This document shows positions 50,594-58,840 of a stretch of DNA of 64,000 bases, piece by piece. The notes beneath the pieces were generated by a model. It was not told the DNA's origin, ran no database searches, and saw only the letters and a list, made by a program, of their open reading frames with translations. Made by a program: the position numbers and the translations under genes. How positions within the stretch are numbered: position 1 is the stretch's first letter; the number at the start of each line of letters is the position of its first letter. The DNA comes from Bacteroidaceae bacterium (GTDB lineage Bacteria > Bacteroidota > Bacteroidia > Bacteroidales > Bacteroidaceae): positions 22,616 through 86,615 of the forward strand of contig JAFZPZ010000075.1 of NCBI GenBank assembly GCA_017552435.1, in the 5' to 3' direction.

Positions 50594-51593
50594 AGAAGTT
50601 AATGAGTTAAAGAAATTAAATGACGATAAGATGGATATAAGTGTTGTTGTCCCACTATACAACGAAGAAGAATCCCTGCCAGAACTCTTCAGCTGGATTA
50701 AGCGTGTAATGGAAACGCACGGTTTCTCCTACGAGGTTATTTTTGTCAGCGACGGCAGTACGGACGGTTCTTGGGAAGTTATCGAACAGCTCAAAGCGGA
50801 GAACCCCGAGATAGTGCACGGCATCAAGTTCCGCCGCAATTATGGCAAGAGCCCTGCACTCTACTGTGGTTTTGGAGCTGCGAGGGGAAATGTCGTTATC
50901 ACAATGGATGCTGACTTGCAGGATTCGCCCGACGAGATTCCAGAACTCTACCGCATGATTACTCAGGAAGGATACGACCTTGTGAGCGGCTACAAAATGA
51001 ATCGCAGCAAAGGCGACCCGCTCTCGAAGACTATTCCTACAAAACTCTTCAATGCAACAGCCCGCCAGGTGAGTGGCATCCATAACTTGCACGATTTCAA
51101 CTGCGGACTGAAGGCCTATCGTCAGGAAGTCATCAAGAACATAGAAGTTTATGGAGAGATGCATCGCTATATTCCCTATCTTGCCAAGAACGCTGGGTTC
51201 TGCAAGATAGGAGAAAAACGCGTACACCATCAAGCCCGCAAGTTTGGCAAATCTAAGTTCATGGGGCTCAACCGTTTCGTTAACGGCTACCTGGACTTGC
51301 TTTCGCTCTGGTTTCTTAACAACTTCGGACTCAAGCCGATGCATGTGTTTGGCTTTATCGGAACATTAATGTTCATAATAGGCCTGATGGCTGTTATGGT
51401 TGTGGGCGGTACAAAACTTTATTGCCTGGCAAAAGGCATTCCTCATCCTCTAGTTACCAATAGTCCCTACTTCTATATTGCACTCACAATGATGATTCTG
51501 GGTACCCAGCTCTTTGTGGCGGGTTTCTTGGGAGAACTCATCAGTCGCAATGCTCCAGAGCGCAACAACTATCAGATAGAGAAGCAAATATGA
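50583..51593 (+). CDS. Family 2 glycosyltransferase (undecaprenyl-phosphate sugar transferase type)
   Basis: Up to 336 residues. GT2 domain: ISVVVPLYNEEESLPELFSWI, VSDGSTDGSWEVIEQL (nucleotide-binding Asp), TMDADLQDSPDEIP with the DxD motif, and HQARKFGKSKF (basic active-site strand). Two C-terminal membrane helices (PMHVFGFIGTLMFIIGLMAVMVV and YIALTMMILGTQLFVAGFLGELI) match GtrB/DPM-like enzymes that attach a sugar to undecaprenyl phosphate. The first 16 codons are repeat-like, so the true start may be the ATG at 50631 (MDISVVVPL). Pairs with DUF4199. Confidence 0.92.
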   Translation: MRVKEVNELKKLNDDKMDISVVVPLYNEEESLPELFSWIKRVMETHGFSYEVIFVSDGSTDGSWEVIEQLKAENPEIVHGIKFRRNYGKSPALYCGFGAARGNVVITMDADLQDSPDEIPELYRMITQEGYDLVSGYKMNRSKGDPLSKTIPTKLFNATARQVSGIHNLHDFNCGLKAYRQEVIKNIEVYGEMHRYIPYLAKNAGFCKIGEKRVHHQARKFGKSKFMGLNRFVNGYLDLLSLWFLNNFGLKPMHVFGFIGTLMFIIGLMAVMVVGGTKLYCLAKGIPHPLVTNSPYFYIALTMMILGTQLFVAGFLGELISRNAPERNNYQIEKQI

Positions 51594-52063
51594 GGCGTCG
51601 ACTCTTTTGTATATTGTCAGGCATTTTGTTGCTTGCTGCATGCGAATCGTATGACTGTACGCTCAACAATTATGTTGGGATGTACGGGGCATTCGATAGA
51701 GACGGGGTTGCTGTGAAGATCACCGACACACTCACTATCACTGCCTGCGGCACAAATGCAGTCCTGCTCAATCGATCCGTAAACACCTCTTCGCTCAATC
51801 TTCCGTTGAGCTACTGGCAACCAGAGGACACGCTTGTGCTCACCATTCAGGGAACAGATTATCTCCTTCGAGATACAATCTGGGTGACGAAGACCAATCA
51901 GGTACACTACGAATCGCCCGACTGCCCGACAACAGTCTTCCACACCATTCAAAACGTTCGCAATACCAACGAGTTTATTAAATCCATTACCGTCATACGC
52001 TCCTCCGTGAACTATGAAACGACTACCAACCTGCAGATTCATTTGCTCTCTGCTTCTGATTAG
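51590..52063 (+). CDS. DUF6452 lipoprotein
   Basis: 157 residues; signal peptide MRRRLFCILSGILL with lipobox LAAC (Cys about residue 18). The mature part matches DUF6452: CTLNNYVGMYGAFDRDGVAVKITDTLTITACG, then LSYWQPEDTLVLTI and HYESPDCPTTVFHTI. Overlaps the glycosyltransferase stop by 4 bp (ATGA) and the DUF6048 gene by 50 bp, an adjacency conserved in Bacteroidetes. Likely an outer-membrane-linked lipoprotein acting with the DUF6048 barrel. Confidence 0.88.
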   Translation: MRRRLFCILSGILLLAACESYDCTLNNYVGMYGAFDRDGVAVKITDTLTITACGTNAVLLNRSVNTSSLNLPLSYWQPEDTLVLTIQGTDYLLRDTIWVTKTNQVHYESPDCPTTVFHTIQNVRNTNEFIKSITVIRSSVNYETTTNLQIHLLSASD

Positions 52064-52733
52064 TTTGGCTTGTGCTTCTTTGGCCCAGCAAAAACCGAAG
52101 CAAAAGGATAAAGCACCTTTGCTTAGCGGTATTGCGGTCAGTGCCGACGTCGTTGGCTTTGCTATGAAAGCCGTTGGTGCCAAGTTCGCCAATATGGAGG
52201 TCGGGGCTCGAGTTAACTTACTCGATAAGTATTTCCCCGTAGCTGAGCTTGGCATCGGAGACTGTCAACGGGATGGCGCAGAAACGGGCAATACATTCAG
52301 TGCTACTGCTCCATACATGCGTTTTGGCATTGATTACAACTTCAATAAGAAGCACAACGGCAACCGCCTCTTCGGAATCTTCCGTTACGGTTTCAGCAGC
52401 TTCAAATACGACATCGGGAACGGGTCTTTCACCGATCCCGTCTATGGAACAACCATAGCGCTACAGGTAAACGGCGAAAAAGCGACAGGCCAGTGGATTG
52501 AACTTGGTGTCGGCCTCGAAACAAAACTCTGGAGTATTATCCGCCTCGGTTGGAGTATGCGTTACAAGAAGCGGGTCGGCATGAGCTGTCCCGACGGAGG
52601 GGAACCATACTTCGTTCCAGGCTTCGGAAAGAACAATGATAACGGATGGGGCGGCACAGTAACCCTTGTCTTCGATGTAGGCAAAGGCTCCTTCAATTCC
52701 TCTAAGGGAGGGAAGAAAAAAGGTAAATCGTAA
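52014..52733 (+). CDS. DUF6048 outer-membrane protein
   Basis: 239 residues with signal peptide MKRLPTCRFICSLLLISLACASLA. The mature part has amphipathic strands of a small outer-membrane barrel (ARVNLLDKYFPVAELGIG, YMRFGIDYNFNKKHNGNRLFGIFRYGF, WIELGVGLETKLWSIIRLGWSMRYKKR) and a Lys-rich end after TLVFDVGKG. It overlaps the DUF6452 gene out of frame by 50 bp, so it is translated from within it. Function unknown. Confidence 0.88.
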   Translation: MKRLPTCRFICSLLLISLACASLAQQKPKQKDKAPLLSGIAVSADVVGFAMKAVGAKFANMEVGARVNLLDKYFPVAELGIGDCQRDGAETGNTFSATAPYMRFGIDYNFNKKHNGNRLFGIFRYGFSSFKYDIGNGSFTDPVYGTTIALQVNGEKATGQWIELGVGLETKLWSIIRLGWSMRYKKRVGMSCPDGGEPYFVPGFGKNNDNGWGGTVTLVFDVGKGSFNSSKGGKKKGKS

Positions 52734-53759
52734 ATGGCAAAGAGAAAAATATACATAACATTACTGACAGTCATTGTCATCGTGGGATTGCTGGTACTCC
52801 TTCCTTCCCGAAGGGAAACCGGCAGCGGCACTTATCAGCACAACGAGGGCACCATTTTCGGTACGCTCTATCATGCTAAATACCTTTACGATAAAGATAT
52901 CAAGGCCGAAATAGAGGCAGCGTTGCAGCAAGTTGATGCTTCGCTTTCAATGTTCAATCCCCAAAGCACCATCAGCCGAATAAACAGAGGTGAAACGGAC
53001 AAGACCGACGAGATGTTGAGCGAAGTGCTGCAGCTTTCTTTCGCCATCAATACTGCTACCGACGGAGCCTTCGACCCGACAGTCGCACCGTTGGTCAATG
53101 CCTGGGGCTTTGGCTTCAAGAGTGGCCAGCTGCCAGACAGCGCACAGGTTGATAGCCTTCGTGCATTGGTCGGTCTCTCCGGTATCCATCTGCGGGAGAA
53201 CAAACTTACAAAGGATAATCCGCTCTCCATCCTAGATTTCAGTGCTATTGCAAAAGGTTATGGCGTAGATCGGGCTGCGCAGGTCCTTCGTGATCACCGC
53301 ATCCGGAATTTCATGGTGGAGATAGGCGGCGAGGTCGTTACGGAGGGCTTTAACGAAAAAGGCGAGCCTTGGCGCATCGGCATCAACAAGCCCGACGACG
53401 ATTCCACCTCCACAAATACCGAGTTGCAGGACATCATTGCTATCTCTGGGAAAGCGATTGCTACCAGCGGTAACTACCGCAACTACTATATAAGAGGCGG
53501 GCGGAAAATAGCACATACCATCAATCCCAGGACAGGCTATCCTGCCCAACAGGACATCCTGTCGAGCACCGTTTTGGCTCCTTCTTGCGCTGAAGCCGAT
53601 GCTTTTGCCACAGCCTTTATGGTACTGGGAATGGAGCAGTCAAAGCAAGTTCTCGAGAGGCAGCCGCAACTACAGGCATACTTCATCTATTCCGACGAAC
53701 AAGGCGCGTATCGCACCTGGTGTACGGATGGATTCTCTAATCTCATAATTAAGAATTAA
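52734..53759 (+). CDS. apbE: FAD:protein FMN transferase ApbE
   Basis: 341 residues, N-terminal membrane anchor (TLLTVIVIVGLLVLLPS) facing the periplasm. Family motifs: IFGTLYHAKYL, MFNPQSTISRINRG, TDGAFDPTVAPLVNAWGF, FSAIAKGYGVD, VEIGGEVV, and SGNYRNYYIRGGRKIAHTINPRTGYP. Attaches FMN covalently to Thr of target flavoproteins such as Rnf/Nqr subunits. It follows the DUF6048 gene without a gap (stop 52733, ATG 52734). The C-terminal IIKN is coded at heptamer-like AATTAAG copies (53748-53761). Confidence 0.92.
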   Translation: MAKRKIYITLLTVIVIVGLLVLLPSRRETGSGTYQHNEGTIFGTLYHAKYLYDKDIKAEIEAALQQVDASLSMFNPQSTISRINRGETDKTDEMLSEVLQLSFAINTATDGAFDPTVAPLVNAWGFGFKSGQLPDSAQVDSLRALVGLSGIHLRENKLTKDNPLSILDFSAIAKGYGVDRAAQVLRDHRIRNFMVEIGGEVVTEGFNEKGEPWRIGINKPDDDSTSTNTELQDIIAISGKAIATSGNYRNYYIRGGRKIAHTINPRTGYPAQQDILSSTVLAPSCAEADAFATAFMVLGMEQSKQVLERQPQLQAYFIYSDEQGAYRTWCTDGFSNLIIKN

Positions 53760-53763
53760 GTGA

Positions 53764-54450
53764 ATGCAGGACCTCAGCACACGATATGCGCTCCTTACCC
53801 GATTGCCGTTGCTTCAAGGCATTAGCAGCAGGGAACTGCTTGGCTGGGAGGAAACTTTGCGGCTCGACATAGACGAGTTTCCACCCTCTGACCTGCCGCT
53901 CATCCGACAAGGTGACAATTGTTCGCAGCTGATTTATCTCGTCGAAGGAGAATTGCAGCGCGAGCATCGTTCTGCAGACTGCATCTATACTACCCGCTCT
54001 CTGCTGAAAGCTCCAGCAGTTATCGAGGTGGATAGACTTTATGGCCTCACTCCCACATACGAATACACATATCGGGCCAGAACGGACGTCAAGATGTTGG
54101 GCATACGCAAGCATCTGCTTGGCAGCCATCTGATGAAGAGCGAGGTGTTCCGACTCAACCTGCTTAATACTCTTTCGGCCTGTTCGCAGAAAAGAGCTGC
54201 GGCGCTCCTGCCTTGCCAGCTGGATAATGCAGAAGAACGTTTGTGTCATTTCATCGGAACACTTTTTCCCGATTGCGAGGGTGAAGCGGAGCTCATTATC
54301 CACATGACAGAACTTGCGCGCTACATTGGCGAAAGACGCCTCACCGTTTCGCAGCTTCTCAACCGCTGGTCAGAAGAGGGAAGCATCCGTCTGGGCAGAG
54401 GACACTTCACCATATATGATATACAAACATTCCTTGAAATTAAGAAATAA
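53764..54450 (+). CDS. Crp/Fnr-family transcriptional regulator
   Basis: 228 residues. N-terminal cyclic-nucleotide-binding-like beta barrel (PLIRQGDNCSQLIYLVEGELQREHR, then LKAPAVIEVDRLYGLTPTYEYTYRARTDVKMLGIRK); central dimer helix; C-terminal winged helix (MTELARYIGERRLTVSQLLNRWSEEGSIRLGRGHFTI). No Fnr-type Cys cluster, so not a 4Fe-4S oxygen sensor. Begins 4 bp after apbE and may control redox or envelope genes; targets cannot be inferred. Confidence 0.87.
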   Translation: MQDLSTRYALLTRLPLLQGISSRELLGWEETLRLDIDEFPPSDLPLIRQGDNCSQLIYLVEGELQREHRSADCIYTTRSLLKAPAVIEVDRLYGLTPTYEYTYRARTDVKMLGIRKHLLGSHLMKSEVFRLNLLNTLSACSQKRAAALLPCQLDNAEERLCHFIGTLFPDCEGEAELIIHMTELARYIGERRLTVSQLLNRWSEEGSIRLGRGHFTIYDIQTFLEIKK

Positions 54451-54472
54451 GGTCCTCTTTTTGATTTTTGTT

Positions 54473-54514
54473 CCGCGCCTTAACAGCGCGCCTTAGTTCT
54501 AAAGAATCTAAGAA
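54473..54514. repeat. Bulged-T hairpin element, copy B
   Basis: Stem one CGCGC/GCGCG (54474-54478 with 54486-54490); stem two CTTAG-TTC / GAA-T-CTAAG with loop TAAA. Relative to copy A, pairs G-C to A-T and G-C to T-A are compensated, and the bulged T is kept. Confidence 0.75.
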
Positions 54515-54537
54515 TTTAGTTATCTTGAATTATAATA

Positions 54538-57012
54538 ATGAACATACTACTTGAACCGACCTTTCATACGCTGCACGGAACAGCACCTTTCTCGCAAATC
54601 AAACTTGAGGACTACGAACCTGCCATCCTCGAGGCGATGAAGCAAGAGGATGAGGCTGTGGAAACCATCATCAAAAACCCCGAGCCGCCAACCTTCCTGA
54701 ATACGATTGCTCCGCGAACAGGCGAGCTGCTGGAGCGTGTGACCAGTATTTTCTTCAACCTGGTAAATGCCGACACTTCCGACGAGATGGATGAACTGGC
54801 ACAAAAGCTCTCCCCGATGCTTACCGAACACTATGCCCGTATCATGCACAATGAGAAACTCTTTGAACGGGTTAAGCAGATTTGGGAGAATCCGGGGGAA
54901 CTGAACGACGAACAGCGAAAACTTTTGAGTGATACATACGATGCTTTTGTTCGCGGTGGAGCCCTACTCAGCAAAGAGGACAAAGAGAAGTTCGCAGCCA
55001 TAGAAACGGAGCTTGGGCAACTTGGGTTGCAGTTCAGCCAGAACGAGCTCAAGCAGACCAATGACTATGAGCTTCACGTCACCAATCCCGACGAGCTGGC
55101 TGGTCTTCCTGATACAGCGAAGGATGCTGCAGCTCTGGCAGCAAAGGAGAAAGGCAAGGAGGGTTGGCTTTTCACCCTGCATGCGCCAAGCTACGGGCCT
55201 TTCCTCACATACGCTGACAACCGCGAACTGCGCCGGCAGATGTATCTGGCCAAGAACACACTCTGCTGCAAAGGTGATGCATACGACAACAGGGAAATTG
55301 TCCGCAAGATAGTTAATCTCCGCCTTGAACTGGCGAAGCTGCTCGGTTACAAGTGCTTTGCCGACTATGCCCTCAAGGACCGGATGGCAAAGACAACCGG
55401 CCACGTCAACGAACTTATAGAAAAGCTCTACGCCGCATACATGCCTGTGGCGAAGGAAGAGGTAAAGACCCTCACAGCCACCCCCATCCCCTCCAAAGGA
55501 GGGGGGAACGGCGATGCAGGTGGACAATTCACCCCTCCTTTGGAGGGGACGGGGGAGGCTTGGGACTTTGCATACTATAGCCACAAGGAACAGCTCCGCA
55601 AATACAATATCGATAGTGAGATGCTCCGTCCCTACTTCCAGTTGCAGAAGGTCAAGGATGGTATCTTCGGACTTGCCACCAGGCTCTATGGCATCACGTT
55701 CCGCCTACAGCCCGACATCGAGGTCTATCATCCCGACGTGGAAGCCTACGAGGTTTTTGACGCAGACGGTAGTTTCCTCGCTGTTCTCTATGCCGACTTC
55801 TTTCCACGCGTCAGCAAGCAGAGCGGAGCATGGATGACAGACTTCAGCGAGCAGTTTGTTGACGAGGCAGGAACCGACCATCGCCCGCACGTCAGCATCG
55901 TAATGAACCTGACGAAACCTACAGAAGAGAAGCCTTCGCTGCTCACTCTGAGCGAGGTTGAGACCTTCCTCCACGAGTTCGGGCACGCGCTGCATAGCAT
56001 CTTCTCGAAGGTGCATTACAAAGCTCAGAGTGGCACGAATGTCCTGCGCGATTTCGTGGAACTTCCTTCGCAGCTGATGGAGAACTTCGCCGTTGAACCC
56101 GAGTTTCTGCATACCTTTGCCAATCACTACGAGACAGGAGAGCCGTTGCCCGACGAACTCATCGAGCGCATCCGCCAGAGCCGCAACTTCCATTGCGGTT
56201 ATGCCTGCATCCGCCAGCTCAGCTTCTGCATGCTCGATATGGCCTATCACACGCTGACGGAACCACTCACCGAGGACATCCTGGACTTCGAAAGTAAGGC
56301 TTGGAGCCGCACTCAGTTGCTGCCTGCTGTCCCAGATACAAATATGAGCGTACAGTTCTCGCATATCATGAGTGGCGGATATGCGGCGGGTTACTACAGC
56401 TACAAATGGGCCGAGGTGCTGGATGCCGATGCCTTCAGTCTCTTCCTCGAAAAGGGTATCTTCGACAAAGAGACGGCTAGTCGCTTCCGCCGTGAAATCC
56501 TTTCGAAGGGCGGTACTGCCGACCCCATGCGGCTCTATGTGAACTTCCGCGGCAAGGAGCCCGACATCCAGGCACTCCTGAAGCGAAACGGCATTGCCTC
56601 CGACAAGCAACGTGCCCTCGACCTCCGCTACCTCCGCATGGCTCGGATATGGAGCGAGAACAGCTACTGCCAGCGCCGTCAGGTAGGAGCACTTGTCGTC
56701 AAGGATAAGATGATTATCAGCGACGGCTACAATGGCACACCGTCGGGCTTCGAGAATATCTGTGAGGAGAATGGCGTGACCAAACCCTACGTCTTGCATG
56801 CCGAAGCCAATGCTATCACGAAGATTGCACGCAGCGGCAACAACAGCGACGGCAGTACGCTCTACGTCACCGACTCGCCTTGCATCGAATGTGCCAAGCT
56901 CATCATACAGGCCGGCATCAAGCGCGTCATCTACAGCCGCGAGTACCGCCTCACCGATGGCGTTGACCTCCTGCGCCGCGCCGGCATTGAAGTAAAGTAT
57001 ATTAAGGATTAG
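54538..57012 (+). CDS. M3 oligopeptidase fused to dCMP deaminase
   Basis: 824 residues joining two enzymes normally encoded by neighbouring genes. Residues 1-685: M3 peptidase (Dcp/oligopeptidase A type) with the zinc motif HEFGH in TFLHEFGHALHSIFSKVHYK (about residues 478-497), catalytic Glu within it. Residues 686-824: dCMP deaminase (LRYLRMARIWSENSYCQRRQVGALVV, HAEANAI with the zinc His and catalytic Glu, SPCIECA with two zinc Cys). At the junction the expected stop and ATG are absent (GIASDKQ, Ile codon ATT at 56593). A palindrome pair adds about 28 residues (TATPIPSKGGGNG, FTPPLEGTGEAW) near residue 315. All active-site residues of both parts are intact. Confidence 0.9.
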   Translation: MNILLEPTFHTLHGTAPFSQIKLEDYEPAILEAMKQEDEAVETIIKNPEPPTFLNTIAPRTGELLERVTSIFFNLVNADTSDEMDELAQKLSPMLTEHYARIMHNEKLFERVKQIWENPGELNDEQRKLLSDTYDAFVRGGALLSKEDKEKFAAIETELGQLGLQFSQNELKQTNDYELHVTNPDELAGLPDTAKDAAALAAKEKGKEGWLFTLHAPSYGPFLTYADNRELRRQMYLAKNTLCCKGDAYDNREIVRKIVNLRLELAKLLGYKCFADYALKDRMAKTTGHVNELIEKLYAAYMPVAKEEVKTLTATPIPSKGGGNGDAGGQFTPPLEGTGEAWDFAYYSHKEQLRKYNIDSEMLRPYFQLQKVKDGIFGLATRLYGITFRLQPDIEVYHPDVEAYEVFDADGSFLAVLYADFFPRVSKQSGAWMTDFSEQFVDEAGTDHRPHVSIVMNLTKPTEEKPSLLTLSEVETFLHEFGHALHSIFSKVHYKAQSGTNVLRDFVELPSQLMENFAVEPEFLHTFANHYETGEPLPDELIERIRQSRNFHCGYACIRQLSFCMLDMAYHTLTEPLTEDILDFESKAWSRTQLLPAVPDTNMSVQFSHIMSGGYAAGYYSYKWAEVLDADAFSLFLEKGIFDKETASRFRREILSKGGTADPMRLYVNFRGKEPDIQALLKRNGIASDKQRALDLRYLRMARIWSENSYCQRRQVGALVVKDKMIISDGYNGTPSGFENICEENGVTKPYVLHAEANAITKIARSGNNSDGSTLYVTDSPCIECAKLIIQAGIKRVIYSREYRLTDGVDLLRRAGIEVKYIKD
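55479..55558. repeat. Inverted pair of GC-rich palindromes inside the M3 peptidase part
   Basis: Arms at 55479-55507 (ACCCCCATCCCCTCC then AAAGGAGGGGGG) and 55530-55558 (CCCCTCCTTTGGAGGGGAC then GGGGGAGG), inverted, about 22 bp apart, in frame. Confidence 0.85.
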
Positions 57013-57038
57013 AGATTAAGGATTAGAGATTAGATTAG
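57001..57038. repeat. Heptamer tandem repeat (ATTARRG)n over a stop codon
   Basis: ATTAAGG, ATTAGAG, ATTAAGG, ATTAGAG, then two ATTAG: 7-nt period. The stop codon of the peptidase-deaminase fusion (57010-57012) is inside it. Confidence 0.85.
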
Positions 57039-57040
57039 TT

Positions 57041-58768
57041 ATGAACTCCGAAAGCAAACATCGTTTTACGCCCCTACTGATTGCCATCGGCACCATCGCT
57101 GGCATTTTCATCGGCACTTTCTATACCAGCCATTTCTCGGGTGGGCGCATCAACATCATCAACACCGGCACAAGCAAGGTCGGATATCTGTTGCAGCTCA
57201 TCGACAACAACTACGTCGATACGGTCGATATGAACACGCTTGTCGAGGATGCAATGCCGCAGATACTCAGCGAGCTCGACCCGCACAGCAGCTATTTTGG
57301 CCCGAAAGAAGCCGAGGAATCGGTCGAGGACCTGAAAGGCTCCTTCAGCGGTATCGGCGTTCAGTTCACGATGGAACGGGACACTGTCAACGTCATGTCT
57401 GTCATTCATGGCGGTCCTTCCGAGAAGGTGGGTATCCTGGCTGGCGACCGCATCGTTACAGCCGACACCATATCACTCGTCGGGATGGATTCTGAAAAAG
57501 TGATGAAGCAACTCCGGGGCGCGAAGGGTTCTAAGGTCAGGCTCGGCATCAAACGACACGGCTCGTCCGATTTGCAGTACTTCACTGTCGAGCGCGGCGA
57601 TATTCCCGTGGTCAGTGTCGATGCCTATTACATGATGAGCGAGAAGACGGGCTACATCCGTGTCAAGAACTTCGGTGAGCAAACCTACGCCGAGATGCTT
57701 GTTGCTCTGGCTAACCTCAATATGGAGGGCATGCGTCAGCTAATTGTTGACTTGCGCGGCAATCGTGGCGGCTATATGCACATCGCCATCCAGATGGTCA
57801 ACGAGTTCTTGCCATCTGGCAAGTTGATTGTCTATACCGAGGGCCGTAAGAGCCCACGCGAGGAGTTCCATAGCGACGGTCGCGGCACCTTCCAGAAACT
57901 TCCGATAGTCGTATTGGTGGATGAAGGCAGTGCCAGTGCCAGCGAAATCTTTGCCGGTGCTATCCAGGACAACGACCGCGGTACCATCGTGGGCCGACGC
58001 ACTTTCGGCAAGGGCCTCGTTCAGCAACCGATGGAGTTCCGCGACGGCAGCGTGGTGCGCCTTACCGTTGCACGTTACTACACGCCCAGCGGCCGTTGCA
58101 TCCAGAAACCTTATGAGAAGGGACATGGCGAGGAGTATGAGAACGACCTCATTATGCGCTACGAGCGTGGCGAGTTCTTCTCGCAGGACAGCATCCGTCA
58201 GGAGGGCGAGCAGTACCATACCAGCATCGGTCGCATCGTCTATGGCGGCGGCGGCATTACGCCCGATGTCTTCGTGCCCGAGGATACGACGGGTGTGACT
58301 TCCTACTACCGCGAGGCAGTCCTGACCGGCCTCATTCGCCAGTTCGCCTTTGCCTATTCCGACGAAAACCGTGCCAGGCTCACCTCGCTCCAGACGGCTG
58401 ACCGCATGGAGAAATTCCTGCGTCGCGAGAACCTGCTGGAGAAGTTCGCACAATTCGGCGAAAAGCACCAGTTGCGCCGCCGCAACCTCATGCTCCAGAA
58501 GAGCCGTCGCCTCTTCGAGCGCAACATCTATGGTACTATAATATATAATGTAGGGGAAATGAGGGACTACCTGATGTTCCTCGGAAAGGACGACCCCACC
58601 ATCCTCAAGGCCCAGGAGATACTGAACGAAGGGAAGTCCTTCCCGGAAGCTCCGAAACCGGAGGATGAACAGAGAAAAGACAACAAGACAACGGCAAACG
58701 CGCAAACAGACGGCAGATACCGAACGATATATTTCCACAATACTCCTGCTGCGTTCTTCAATGCCTGA
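57041..58768 (+). CDS. S41-family C-terminal processing peptidase
   Basis: 575 residues. N-terminal signal anchor (FTPLLIAIGTIAGIFIGTFY), then the S41 N-terminal helical region (YVDTVDMNTLVEDAMPQILSELDPHSSYF), a PDZ domain (about 105-190, GIGVQFTMERDTVNVMSVIHGGPSEKVG) and the catalytic core with SASASEIFAGAI (Ser nucleophile) and RRTFGKGLVQ (Lys). A helical C-terminal extension follows. Periplasmic serine protease that trims or degrades envelope proteins. Third member of the M3-deaminase-S41 order conserved in Bacteroidales, 28 bp after the fusion gene. Confidence 0.93.
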   Translation: MNSESKHRFTPLLIAIGTIAGIFIGTFYTSHFSGGRINIINTGTSKVGYLLQLIDNNYVDTVDMNTLVEDAMPQILSELDPHSSYFGPKEAEESVEDLKGSFSGIGVQFTMERDTVNVMSVIHGGPSEKVGILAGDRIVTADTISLVGMDSEKVMKQLRGAKGSKVRLGIKRHGSSDLQYFTVERGDIPVVSVDAYYMMSEKTGYIRVKNFGEQTYAEMLVALANLNMEGMRQLIVDLRGNRGGYMHIAIQMVNEFLPSGKLIVYTEGRKSPREEFHSDGRGTFQKLPIVVLVDEGSASASEIFAGAIQDNDRGTIVGRRTFGKGLVQQPMEFRDGSVVRLTVARYYTPSGRCIQKPYEKGHGEEYENDLIMRYERGEFFSQDSIRQEGEQYHTSIGRIVYGGGGITPDVFVPEDTTGVTSYYREAVLTGLIRQFAFAYSDENRARLTSLQTADRMEKFLRRENLLEKFAQFGEKHQLRRRNLMLQKSRRLFERNIYGTIIYNVGEMRDYLMFLGKDDPTILKAQEILNEGKSFPEAPKPEDEQRKDNKTTANAQTDGRYRTIYFHNTPAAFFNA

Positions 58769-58805
58769 GCCTACGTCGCGGAATATGCCACTTCGTCAAA
58801 TAATT

Positions 58806-58840
58806 GTGAATTATGAATTGTCAATTGTCAATTATCAATA
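58806..58840. repeat. Heptamer tandem repeat containing a start codon
   Basis: GTGAATT, ATGAATT, GTCAATT, GTCAATT, ATCAATA: five units. The ATG of the next gene is the start of the second unit, and its first nine codons are repeat sequence. Confidence 0.9.
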
